NCBI RefSeq assembly: GCF_014207605.1
Contig: NZ_JACHHI010000001.1
Span: 1 to 64,000, forward strand
Source: Negativicoccus succinicivorans
Lineage (GTDB): Bacteria > Bacillota > Negativicutes > Veillonellales > Negativicoccaceae
Direction: 5' to 3'
Length of the DNA: 64,000 bases
Under the pieces are notes generated by a model. The model saw only the letters and a program-made list of their open reading frames with translations. It had not been told where the DNA came from and made no database searches. The position numbers and the translations under genes are program-made. Positions 8,641 to 15,567 of the stretch are shown here, piece after piece; the first letter of the stretch is position 1, and each line of letters opens with the position of its first letter.

Positions 8641-8841
8641 ATGATTCTACAGTGTGAGTTTACTGAAAAAGAAAAAATATTCTTAAAAAGAATGAATTTC
8701 AGTTTTTCTGATGAAATGGAAGATGAGAAAGCCGCAGATTTAGTGGATGCTATTGCCGATAATATACAGGGGCTAAACGAAGATAACAGAAACATTGCCG
8801 AGGATATTATCACCAAGATTACTACTCATCCGGATTGGTAG
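8641..8841 (+). CDS. Candidate immunity protein for the head-borne toxin
   Basis: 66 residues, very acidic, predicted helical, starting one base after the toxin-bearing gene's stop (TAA then ATG), so translation is tightly coupled. Base composition is AT-rich like the toxin-like C-terminus and unlike the flanking phage genes, so the two appear to have arrived together. Small acidic proteins directly behind a polymorphic toxin domain are usually immunity proteins. I do not recognise the family, and the role is inferred from context. Confidence 0.55.
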   Translation: MILQCEFTEKEKIFLKRMNFSFSDEMEDEKAADLVDAIADNIQGLNEDNRNIAEDIITKITTHPDW

Positions 8842-8910
8842 AAAATAGAAAATAACACTGGAAAAAAGCAAGATAGCGCCAGCGGATATTGTTTATCTCT
8901 GATGTATTAA
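8842..8910 (+). pseudogene. 3' vestige of a displaced small phage gene
   Basis: The last codons of this gap read ASGYCLSLMY and stop. This matches the C-terminus (ASVAYCLSLMY) of the intact 76-residue gene at 33743-33973. Nucleotide similarity continues through the stop and the following terminator (8911-8947 against 33974-34010). The rest of the gene is missing here. It appears that the toxin/immunity cassette replaced it. Confidence 0.7.
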
Positions 8911-8947
8911 AAGCCGTCAAAGCGAAACGCTGAGGCGGTTTTTTGTT
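8909..8947 (+). terminator. Terminator after the toxin/immunity cassette
   Basis: Imperfect stem (AAGCCGTC..AAGCG / CGCT.GAGGCGG) followed by six T's. Nearly identical terminators occur at 33972-34010, with related ones at 36765 and 39344. Confidence 0.65.
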
Positions 8948-8964
8948 GCGCGAAAGGAGACACC

Positions 8965-9357
8965 ATGCAAAGAATCGCAAAAACGGTACCCGTCGAGCGC
9001 GGGAAACTATACGCAACGGGCGGCGGTGAGCGTTACCTGCTGGCTGACTGTCGGGCGGAGATTGAATTGTGTGAAGAATTAATCGACGTGCCGATGCTGG
9101 GCAGAGGTCGGGCGGTAAAACGTCTACCGTTTACCGTGTTGATCACGTTTGACCATGACGCGAAGAAAGAGCCGGACTGGCCGCGTATTGAGGCGATCGG
9201 GTTACAGGGAGAGATCCTGCGCCGTGACGGCTGCTATTTATCGCTTGACTTGCCCCGGTGCGAATTGTTGAGCGATATTGACCTATCCGCGGGGAGTGAA
9301 TGCAAGTTCGCCGTGCCGTGTACGCCTGAATTATTGAGGCTGATCCGGCAAGCGTAA
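8965..9357 (+). CDS. Hypothetical phage protein
   Basis: 130 residues with a good GAAAGGAG before the ATG. It contains several beta-like stretches and two Cys residues near the middle (DCRAEIELCEEL). It lies between the head-morphogenesis and scaffold genes in its own short transcription unit between two terminators. I do not recognise the family. Confidence 0.6.
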   Translation: MQRIAKTVPVERGKLYATGGGERYLLADCRAEIELCEELIDVPMLGRGRAVKRLPFTVLITFDHDAKKEPDWPRIEAIGLQGEILRRDGCYLSLDLPRCELLSDIDLSAGSECKFAVPCTPELLRLIRQA

Positions 9358-9365
9358 GGAACGAC

Positions 9366-9430
9366 AGATAAACGAAAAAACCGTTTATCTTAATTACATC
9401 AATCAAGACGCTAAACGCGTCTTTTTTGTT
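9366..9430 (+). terminator. Tandem hairpins ending the 8965 gene
   Basis: A perfect hairpin AGATAAACG / CGTTTATCT (9366-9390) is followed by a second, AAGACGC / GCGTCTT (9405-9423), with a T-run. The second is the likely terminator; the first may be regulatory. Confidence 0.6.
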
Positions 9431-9519
9431 TGCCTTTTTGGCATTGTAGGCGATAAAGAACAAGACCGGAAACGGCGGGAGTGGCCGCCGAATAACAAGC
9501 GAAACGGGAGGAGTTAATC

Positions 9520-10065
9520 ATGACCAAGGAAGAATTGAAAGCGCTCGGCTTGAGTGATGAACAAGCCGACAAGATCGTTGAGGATTACGGCAAAAACTTT
9601 GTCGCAAAGTCGCAATTCAACGCGAAAAACGACGAGTTGAAAGCATTGAAAGCAGAACGGCAGACGGCACAGGCTGAATTGGATAAATTAAAAGCCGATA
9701 ACGCCAACAATGCGGATCTTGTTAAGCAATTAGACGAGTTGAAAGCGGCGCAAGCGAAACGCGAGGAAGAGTACGCGGCGCAGGTGGAACAGATGAAACT
9801 TGACGCGGCGGTGGATCGTTCGCTGGTTGCGGCAAAAGTGAAAAACGCAAAAGCGGTAAGAGCCCTTTTAGATATGGGCGCGGTAAAACTTGACGGCGAA
9901 ACGATTAGCGGACTAGATGAGCAGATCAAAGCGCTTAAAACTTCTGACGGCTATTTGTTTGAGCAGGACGCGCAGATCTCGGGCGTTATCCCGGGTAGGG
10001 GCGCAGATCCCGCACCGAAAAACAGTATCGAACAACTTATTGATGGCGCAATCGCCAACATTTGA
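9520..10065 (+). CDS. Capsid scaffold protein (GP20-like)
   Basis: 181 residues. The N-terminus (LKALGLSDEQADKIVEDYGKNF) is typical of phage minor structural GP20/scaffolds. The middle is a long coiled coil rich in Ala, Lys and Glu. The C-terminus ends in an acidic and hydrophobic tail. It guides prohead assembly and is absent from the mature head. It lies just before the capsid gene, as usual. The ATG follows GGGAGGAG. Confidence 0.88.
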   Translation: MTKEELKALGLSDEQADKIVEDYGKNFVAKSQFNAKNDELKALKAERQTAQAELDKLKADNANNADLVKQLDELKAAQAKREEEYAAQVEQMKLDAAVDRSLVAAKVKNAKAVRALLDMGAVKLDGETISGLDEQIKALKTSDGYLFEQDAQISGVIPGRGADPAPKNSIEQLIDGAIANI

Positions 10066-10080
10066 AAGGGGTAAAACAGA

Positions 10081-11001
10081 ATGAAACCTAACACACTTGA
10101 ATTTGTTTCGATTTTCCAACAAAAATTGGATCAAAAAATGATGCAGGACGCGACGAGCGGCTGGATGGAAGCAAACGCAACGCAGGTTAAATATACCGGC
10201 GGCGACACGGTAAAAATGCCGACAATCGAGCTCGACGGCTTGGCGGACTATGACCGAGTAGGCGGTTACACGGCGGGCAGCGTTAGCCTGAAATTTGAAG
10301 ATTATAAATTGACGCAGGATCGCGGGCGCGCGTTTCAACTCGATATTCGAGACGTCGACGAAACCGGATTTATCGCAAGCGCGGCTAATGTTGTCGCTAC
10401 TTTCCAGAAAGAGCACGTCGTGCCGGAAGTCGACGCTTACCGCTATTCCAAAATTGCCGCCTTAGCAAAAGCGGCAGGAAACGAAACGTCAGCATTCACT
10501 CCGACGGTGGAGAACGTTCTCGAACAGCTCGACAAAGACATCGCGGCCGTTCAAGACGTGGTCGGCGATAGCTTGCAATTCGTAATTGCTATGCCGATGT
10601 CGACGCGCGCGATTTTGAGCAAGGCTAGCGGCGTACAGCATATGCTCGATGTCGGCGACTTCAAAGCGGGCGAGTTCAACAACCGCGTGAAACTTTATAA
10701 CGGTATCCCGATTATCACCGTTCCGTCGGCGCGCATGCAGACGGCGTACAAATTCAATGACGGCGTGACCAGCGGCCAAGAAAAAGGCGGCTTTGAAAAA
10801 GATAGCACGGCGAAAGCGATTAACTGGATCGTAATGTTGCAATCCGCGCCTATCGCAGTATCCAAAACGGATACGCTGCGCATTTTCGATCCGATGACGA
10901 ACCAGCAGGCGACAGCATGGCGCATTGATTATCGTAAGTTCCATGACGTATGGGTACCGAAACATCGCCTTGCGGGCGTTTGGGTAAACACCGGAGCATA
11001 A
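10081..11001 (+). CDS. Major capsid protein
   Basis: 306 residues, within the usual size for this capsid group. Recognisable features are KYTGGDTVKMPTIELDGLADYDR near residue 38 and the ELDIRDVDETGF-like segment near 98, followed by MPMSTRAIL and the C-terminal WRIDYRKFHDVWVPKH. These match the PBSX-adjacent HK97-fold capsids that follow GP20 scaffolds. It is expected to be the most abundant virion protein; a strong GAAAGGGG precedes the start. Confidence 0.9.
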   Translation: MKPNTLEFVSIFQQKLDQKMMQDATSGWMEANATQVKYTGGDTVKMPTIELDGLADYDRVGGYTAGSVSLKFEDYKLTQDRGRAFQLDIRDVDETGFIASAANVVATFQKEHVVPEVDAYRYSKIAALAKAAGNETSAFTPTVENVLEQLDKDIAAVQDVVGDSLQFVIAMPMSTRAILSKASGVQHMLDVGDFKAGEFNNRVKLYNGIPIITVPSARMQTAYKFNDGVTSGQEKGGFEKDSTAKAINWIVMLQSAPIAVSKTDTLRIFDPMTNQQATAWRIDYRKFHDVWVPKHRLAGVWVNTGA

Positions 11002-11026
11002 GGGTTTAGAGGGGGTGGAGTTGAAC

Positions 11027-11194
11027 ATGTATAAGTTACAGAATTTGAATGTGATTAAAGTTGTAGACACGAAAAGCGCGCGCGATTATTTGCTGGCGCG
11101 GGGTTATGTTGAAATTGCCGCCCCCGCACCTAAACCGGCAGCGCGCAAAAGGCTGAAAAATGACCTTTTTAGAGGCGTTGGGGCTCGTCGTTAA
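11027..11194 (+). CDS. Small head-proximal phage protein
   Basis: 55 residues from the ATG at 11027, preceded by GGGGGTGGAG. It starts MYKLQNLNVIKVVDTKSARDYLL and ends in a Pro/Ala/Lys/Arg-rich tail; its 3' end overlaps the next gene by 35 bases. The pattern (V-x-D-x3-A-x3-L-x3-GY) resembles short proteins after capsid genes in Firmicute phages. Function unknown. Confidence 0.6.
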   Translation: MYKLQNLNVIKVVDTKSARDYLLARGYVEIAAPAPKPAARKRLKNDLFRGVGARR

Positions 11195-11537
11195 GGAAAT
11201 GACCGGCAAAGACATTCCGGAGAGCGATTTTAACTTGATCCGGCTTTTGGCCGATGACGCAAAAACGCATTTGATGAGCGCGACGAACCGGTCAAGCGTT
11301 CCGGTCGGGTTACAGTACGTATGGGTCAATCAGACGGCGGGGCGCTACATCAACATGAAATTATCGGCGAAAGCGTGGAACGCACAGGATTTACGCGTTC
11401 CGAAAACGGTCAAAGAGGGCGACACGACGGTCGACTTTGGCGACGGTGCTGCGGACGCAAAAGCGCGCGTCGGCGCAATGCTCGATTATTTGCTGAAAGA
11501 CAGGGACATAGCATGTTACCGGCGACTGAAATGGTAA
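11160..11537 (+). CDS. Head-tail connector protein (YqbG/DUF3199-like position)
   Basis: 125 residues, mostly helical, in the position of the first head-completion protein after the capsid. It overlaps both neighbours, as is normal in this operon. The family assignment rests on position and general helical character more than on a clear motif. Confidence 0.6.
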   Translation: MTFLEALGLVVKEMTGKDIPESDFNLIRLLADDAKTHLMSATNRSSVPVGLQYVWVNQTAGRYINMKLSAKAWNAQDLRVPKTVKEGDTTVDFGDGAADAKARVGAMLDYLLKDRDIACYRRLKW

Positions 11538-11887
11538 GGGCGGCGATTGAAAGCCTATACGACGGCGTAGCCACTGTAAAATTGCTTGAAACGGCGAAAA
11601 TTGACGCAAAAACGGGGCGACCGACAACAACGGAAAGGGTTATAGCCCCGTTCCCGTGTCGCTTGTCTTACGGGCAATTACCGACGACGGACAGGGCGAC
11701 GGGGGTGGCGGAAATGGCGCAGACGGTAAAATTGTTTTGCGCGCCGGAGCTTGCAATCCCCGCCGGCTCGGATATCGAGGTTAAACACCGTGGACGCGTG
11801 CTGACGTTTCGCGCGTCGGGCGTTCCGGCCGTTTACGACAGTCATCAGGAAATCCCGCTTGAACACAAGGAGCGGCATTATGGCTGA
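11513..11887 (+). CDS. Head-closure/connector protein (XkdH/YqbH-like)
   Basis: 124 residues from the ATG at 11513; an earlier frame opening would overlap the previous gene far more and lacks a ribosome site. The beta-rich sequence (VKLFCAPELAIPAGSDIEVKHRGRVLTFRASG) matches the small beta-barrel head-closure proteins of PBSX-type phages. It seals the portal channel before tail joining. Confidence 0.7.
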   Translation: MLPATEMVRAAIESLYDGVATVKLLETAKIDAKTGRPTTTERVIAPFPCRLSYGQLPTTDRATGVAEMAQTVKLFCAPELAIPAGSDIEVKHRGRVLTFRASGVPAVYDSHQEIPLEHKERHYG

Positions 11888-12467
11888 CGTTAAGCTGAAC
11901 ATTGACCAATGGAAAAAGTTTGCGGAGGCAGTCGCGAAGTCAACCGATCAAAAACGGATTGACGAGGCTAAATCAAATGCGTTGCGGCAAATGGCGGCGG
12001 CGTATTTGCGGGCAGCGATCAAAAAAACACCAAAAGGACTAGGCGGCACGGTCAAAATCGGCGGTGAAAAGAAACGACTAAAAAAAGTCGATAAGGACAA
12101 GACGTGGAAAGCCGGCGAAGTTGACGAGCGTTACGTTTCGATTGGCGAAGGCGAGAAAGAACGGGTAATACACGTTAATTCGGAGCACATGCAGCGGTCA
12201 TGGGACGCGGGCAAGATTGAAAAAACATCTCGCGCGCACCGGATCGCGATCACCAACTCCGCGTCGTATGCTTCTTTCGTTAACGACGGGCACCGACAAA
12301 CGCCCGGGCGGTTTATCCCGATTATCGGCAAAAAGCTTGTGAATAATTTCGTTGAAGGCAAACACATCACCGAAATTGCGCAAGCCTACACCGAAAGCAA
12401 GGCGGGCGGAATTATCCGGCGGCAAACGTCGGAATTATTGAAAGGGTTGAAAAATGGCGGGAAATAG
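11880..12467 (+). CDS. Tail-completion protein, HK97 gp10/XkdI-like
   Basis: 195 residues from the ATG at 11880, preceded by AAGGAG and overlapping the previous stop. SYASFVNDGHRQTPGRFIP and the preceding helical half are characteristic of the HK97-gp10-like family (VEYGxxxxG-type centre). It joins the tail to the connector. Confidence 0.82.
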   Translation: MADVKLNIDQWKKFAEAVAKSTDQKRIDEAKSNALRQMAAAYLRAAIKKTPKGLGGTVKIGGEKKRLKKVDKDKTWKAGEVDERYVSIGEGEKERVIHVNSEHMQRSWDAGKIEKTSRAHRIAITNSASYASFVNDGHRQTPGRFIPIIGKKLVNNFVEGKHITEIAQAYTESKAGGIIRRQTSELLKGLKNGGK

Positions 12468-12903
12468 AGATTTAATCGACGGAGTATCGGCGGCACTGTA
12501 TAACGCCTTCGGCGTTCCTGTGTATACCGATTTTCAACGGCAAAACGCTATTTTCCCGTGCTTTTTCATCGAAAGGATCACGCACGGCGAAGAGCAGGAG
12601 CTCGACCGTCGCTATTGGCGGACAAACCATTTCGACATTCACTATTTCGCGACGCGCGACGGGGTGGATATCGACACGTTAGAGCTGACCGACATAGCGG
12701 ATACGATGACGCTCGTGCTGGAGTATATCGACGTAGGCGGCGCATTAGTACGTGGCGAACGTATGGAATGGAGAGAAACTGACGGGGTGCTGCACTTTTA
12801 CATTTCGTACGATTTTCACATCATGCGGCCGCGGGAAAAGGTCGAGAATATGCAAACGTTAGACGCGAAAGGGCGGGTGAACGATGGCAACAAAGAAAAC
12901 TAA
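12454..12903 (+). CDS. Tail terminator-like protein (XkdJ/DUF6838-like)
   Basis: 149 residues. LIDGVSAALYNAFG at the N-terminus and PCFFIERITHGEEQELDRRYWR are typical of the small proteins between gp10-like and sheath genes that cap the tail tube. It overlaps both neighbouring genes by 14 to 20 bases. Confidence 0.7.
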   Translation: MAGNRDLIDGVSAALYNAFGVPVYTDFQRQNAIFPCFFIERITHGEEQELDRRYWRTNHFDIHYFATRDGVDIDTLELTDIADTMTLVLEYIDVGGALVRGERMEWRETDGVLHFYISYDFHIMRPREKVENMQTLDAKGRVNDGNKEN

Positions 12904-13084
12904 AGCCGCGGAGCAGTTTCTCGGCGCGGACATTCTAAGGGCGGCGCGGTGGTGGGAGTTCCGCGACCTTTTGACTATGGTATTGGAAGAGTACGAATTT
13001 TACACGGCAGACGAGGTAGAGCGAAAGCTGAAAGAACTGCTTAACGCGTCTGTCCGGAAAGATATTAATAAGGGGGTCGATTAA
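12884..13084 (+). CDS. Small phage protein before the sheath gene
   Basis: 66 residues, basic N-terminus (MATKKTKAAEQFLG) then helical. It overlaps the preceding gene and ends one base before the sheath ATG. A short gene at this place is usual in PBSX-type clusters; function unknown. Confidence 0.6.
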   Translation: MATKKTKAAEQFLGADILRAARWWEFRDLLTMVLEEYEFYTADEVERKLKELLNASVRKDINKGVD

Positions 13085-14440
13085 ATGGCACTTGGCGGCG
13101 GTAAGTGGATTTTCCAAAACAAAAAAATGCCGGGCACTTACATCAATTTTGTAAGTAAGGATCGGGCAATGACCGACATCGCCGATCGCGGCTTTGCGGC
13201 GTTGGCGCTTGAGCTGGATTGGGGTAAAGTCGGTGAAATTTTTCGAGTAGACGCGGAAGATTTTCAAAAGCGCTCGCTCGAGATTTTCGGTTACGACTTC
13301 GGCGCGCCGGAAATGAAAGGTTTGCGCGAACTGTTTAGAAACCTTAAAACGGGCTACTTCTACCGTCTTAACGGCGGCGGGGTGGCGGCTAAAAACAGTT
13401 TAGCGACGGCGAAATACGCGGGCACGCGCGGCAACGATTTAGTGATCGCGGTACAAAACGATCCGGATCACTCGGGCAACTTTATCGTTAAAACACTGAT
13501 CAAGTCGGGCGGCGGCTTGCGGGCTGTTGACGAACAAACGAACATTGCCGGATTCAAAGATTTGAAAGAAAACGCCTATGTTACATTCGCGAAAACAGGC
13601 ACGTTATCGGTAACGGCTGGCGAGGCATTGGCGGGCGGCACAGCCGGTGAGGCGGTAACGGTAGCCGATTATCAGAAATTCGTAGGCTTAATCGAACCGT
13701 ACTACTTCAACATCTTAGCCTATCCGGGCGCTGATGAAGCGGTTAAAACGTTACTCGTAAACTTTACGAAACGTTGCCGCGAAGAGACGGGCGCGAAGTT
13801 CCAGCTCGTCGTTCATGGACTGGAGCGCGCCAACTATGAGGGCGTTATTTCGGTTAAAAACGACGTAAAAGACGAAGGCGCGGAAAAAGGTTCGCTCGTT
13901 TACTGGCTCGCCGGTAAAGAGGCATCGTGCCCGATTAACGCGTCCTGCACTAATGCATTGTATGACGGCGAATATACGGTTGATACGGCGCTTAAACAGT
14001 TTGAGCTCGAAAAGGCGATCACCGATGGCATGCTTACTTTCCATAACGTGACGGATAGCGTGAGCGGTAATGTTGTCGGCGATGTTCGGGTATTGTCCGA
14101 CATCAATACATTTACCGAATTTACGAAGGATAAAAACCGTGATTTCGCGCTTAATCAGACTGTTCGCGTACTGGATAACGCGGCGCTTGATATTGCGCGC
14201 CTTTTCAATCGTTTGTATTTGGGCAAGGTGCAAAATGACGAATCCGGCCGCATTTCTTTGTGGAAAGACGGCGTCGCACTTTTTGAAGAGTACCAGCGCG
14301 TAAGAGCGATCCAGAATTTCCGCGAACAGGACTTGCCGATCCCTACTCAGGGCGAGGAAAAAACGGCCGTTTTGTGGACGTTTGAGATCCAGCCGACGGC
14401 ATGCATGGAAAAACTGTATTGTACGGTAGTCGTGGCATAA
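13085..14440 (+). CDS. Tail sheath protein (XkdK-like)
   Basis: 451 residues. The N-terminus (GGGKWIFQNKKMPGTYINFVS) is diagnostic of the XkdK sheath family, with the C-terminal core LNQTVRVLDNAALDIARLFN. It forms the contractile outer tube, which identifies the prophage as a myovirus. It is followed after 16 bases by the tube gene. Confidence 0.95.
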   Translation: MALGGGKWIFQNKKMPGTYINFVSKDRAMTDIADRGFAALALELDWGKVGEIFRVDAEDFQKRSLEIFGYDFGAPEMKGLRELFRNLKTGYFYRLNGGGVAAKNSLATAKYAGTRGNDLVIAVQNDPDHSGNFIVKTLIKSGGGLRAVDEQTNIAGFKDLKENAYVTFAKTGTLSVTAGEALAGGTAGEAVTVADYQKFVGLIEPYYFNILAYPGADEAVKTLLVNFTKRCREETGAKFQLVVHGLERANYEGVISVKNDVKDEGAEKGSLVYWLAGKEASCPINASCTNALYDGEYTVDTALKQFELEKAITDGMLTFHNVTDSVSGNVVGDVRVLSDINTFTEFTKDKNRDFALNQTVRVLDNAALDIARLFNRLYLGKVQNDESGRISLWKDGVALFEEYQRVRAIQNFREQDLPIPTQGEEKTAVLWTFEIQPTACMEKLYCTVVVA

Positions 14441-14456
14441 AGGGGTGATTTAGAAC

Positions 14457-14939
14457 ATGGATAATCTTCAAACAATGCTTGCAAAAGACACGTTATCGGC
14501 GAAGATGGCGCGCGCTTTTATCACGACTAGAGAGGGCGAACGCTACTTGCTTTTTCAGGCGAAAACGTTAGAGGCGACGCTCGAAAAGGAAAAAGAAGAG
14601 GTCGCAATTCTCGGCCGCATGCAGAAGGGTCATAAGTCCGTAAGCATGAAAGGGTCGGGCACTATGACCATTTATAAAAATACGGCGCTTTTCGATGATA
14701 TGATGTTGCGGCTCGTCAATGAGGGTATCGACACTTACTTTGATTTACAAGTGGAAAACGAAGATCCGACGAGCGACGCGGGCGGCCGTGTTGTTATTCT
14801 TACCGGCTGCAACATCGACAAGACGACGGTAGCAAGCTATGACGCTGACGGAAAACTGCTTGAAGATGAGATCGGTTTCACTTTTGAAGGGGTCAAGATC
14901 CCTAAAAACTTCCGCATGCTCGACGGCATGCAAGCGTAA
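14457..14939 (+). CDS. Tail tube protein (XkdM-like)
   Basis: 160 residues. RMQKGHKSVSMKGSGTMTIY and the C-terminal GFTFEGVKIPKNFRML are the conserved core of the XkdM inner-tube family. Always paired with the sheath gene. Confidence 0.93.
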   Translation: MDNLQTMLAKDTLSAKMARAFITTREGERYLLFQAKTLEATLEKEKEEVAILGRMQKGHKSVSMKGSGTMTIYKNTALFDDMMLRLVNEGIDTYFDLQVENEDPTSDAGGRVVILTGCNIDKTTVASYDADGKLLEDEIGFTFEGVKIPKNFRMLDGMQA

Positions 14940-14950
14940 GGGGGTAGAGT

Positions 14951-15394
14951 ATGGCAGACGAAAAAGCGCGCAGCTTAAAGGCGTTTATGCGCGAGGAGTT
15001 GCTTCAACGTGAGCCGGTGAAATACGTCGCCTCTAAACGAATGAAAGACGACGACGGAAAGCCGATTGAGTGGGAGTTGCGGGTGCTTACGAATGATGAA
15101 GTTGAGGAGATCGTCGACCGGAATACTAAACGCGTTCCGGTGAAAGGTACACGCGAATTTAAGAAAGAGACCGACACAGAGGCGGTATTTCTTGATGTAG
15201 CCGTGGCCGCGGTGACGTATCCGAACCTAAACGACGGCGAACTGCAGGAGTTTTACGGCGCGGCGGGCGCGGAACATCTTTTGAAAAAGTTGCTTACACC
15301 GGGCGAATTGACCGATTTACTCTTGGCGGCGCAACAGGCTTGCGGCTACGACATCGGCATGGGCGATAAGGTCAAGACGGTAAAAAACTACTAA
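14951..15394 (+). CDS. Tail assembly chaperone (XkdN-like), short frame
   Basis: 147 residues (ARSLKAFMREELLQREPVKYVASKRMKD... then TNDEVEEIVDRNTKR), matching XkdN/YqbN chaperones that coat the tape measure during assembly. The 3' end carries the slippery heptamer A-AAA-AAC at 15382-15388 just before the stop. This leads to a longer product in the -1 frame, as in lambda gpG/gpGT. Confidence 0.88.
   Translation: MADEKARSLKAFMREELLQREPVKYVASKRMKDDDGKPIEWELRVLTNDEVEEIVDRNTKRVPVKGTREFKKETDTEAVFLDVAVAAVTYPNLNDGELQEFYGAAGAEHLLKKLLTPGELTDLLLAAQQACGYDIGMGDKVKTVKNY
15382..15388 (+). promoter_or_regulatory. Programmed -1 ribosomal frameshift site
   Basis: The zero frame reads GTA AAA AAC TAC TAA. The heptamer A AAA AAC fits the X-XXY-YYZ rule exactly and lies two codons before the stop. 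The -1 frame entered here has no stop until 15564 and encodes a conserved-looking domain. Downstream pairing that would stimulate slippage was not analysed. Confidence 0.85.
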
Positions 15395-15564
15395 CGCAGG
15401 GAGACGCGGAAACGTGCGTTGCGTATTTCGCCTTTATCAAATGCGGACTATTGCCGCACGAAGTAATGGAATTGCCCGACTGGGAACGGGCGGCAGTAGT
15501 CGCGTTTGTTGATGAATACGCACGCGCGAAAAAGAAAGAGGCGGAAAAGCTAAAAAAGGGGTGA
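15388..15564 (+). CDS. Tail chaperone -1 frameshift extension (GT-type domain)
   Basis: This frame has no start codon of its own with a good ribosome site. It encodes LLTQGDAETCVAYFAFIK, then CGLLPHEVMELPDWERAAV and a charged tail ending KKKEAEKLKKG. The PxEvmeLpdwERa pattern is the usual T domain fused to XkdN-type chaperones by frameshift. The fusion would be about 205 residues. The gene ends four bases before the tape-measure ATG. Confidence 0.85.
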   Translation, partial: LLTQGDAETCVAYFAFIKCGLLPHEVMELPDWERAAVVAFVDEYARAKKKEAEKLKKG

Positions 15565-15567
15565 ATT

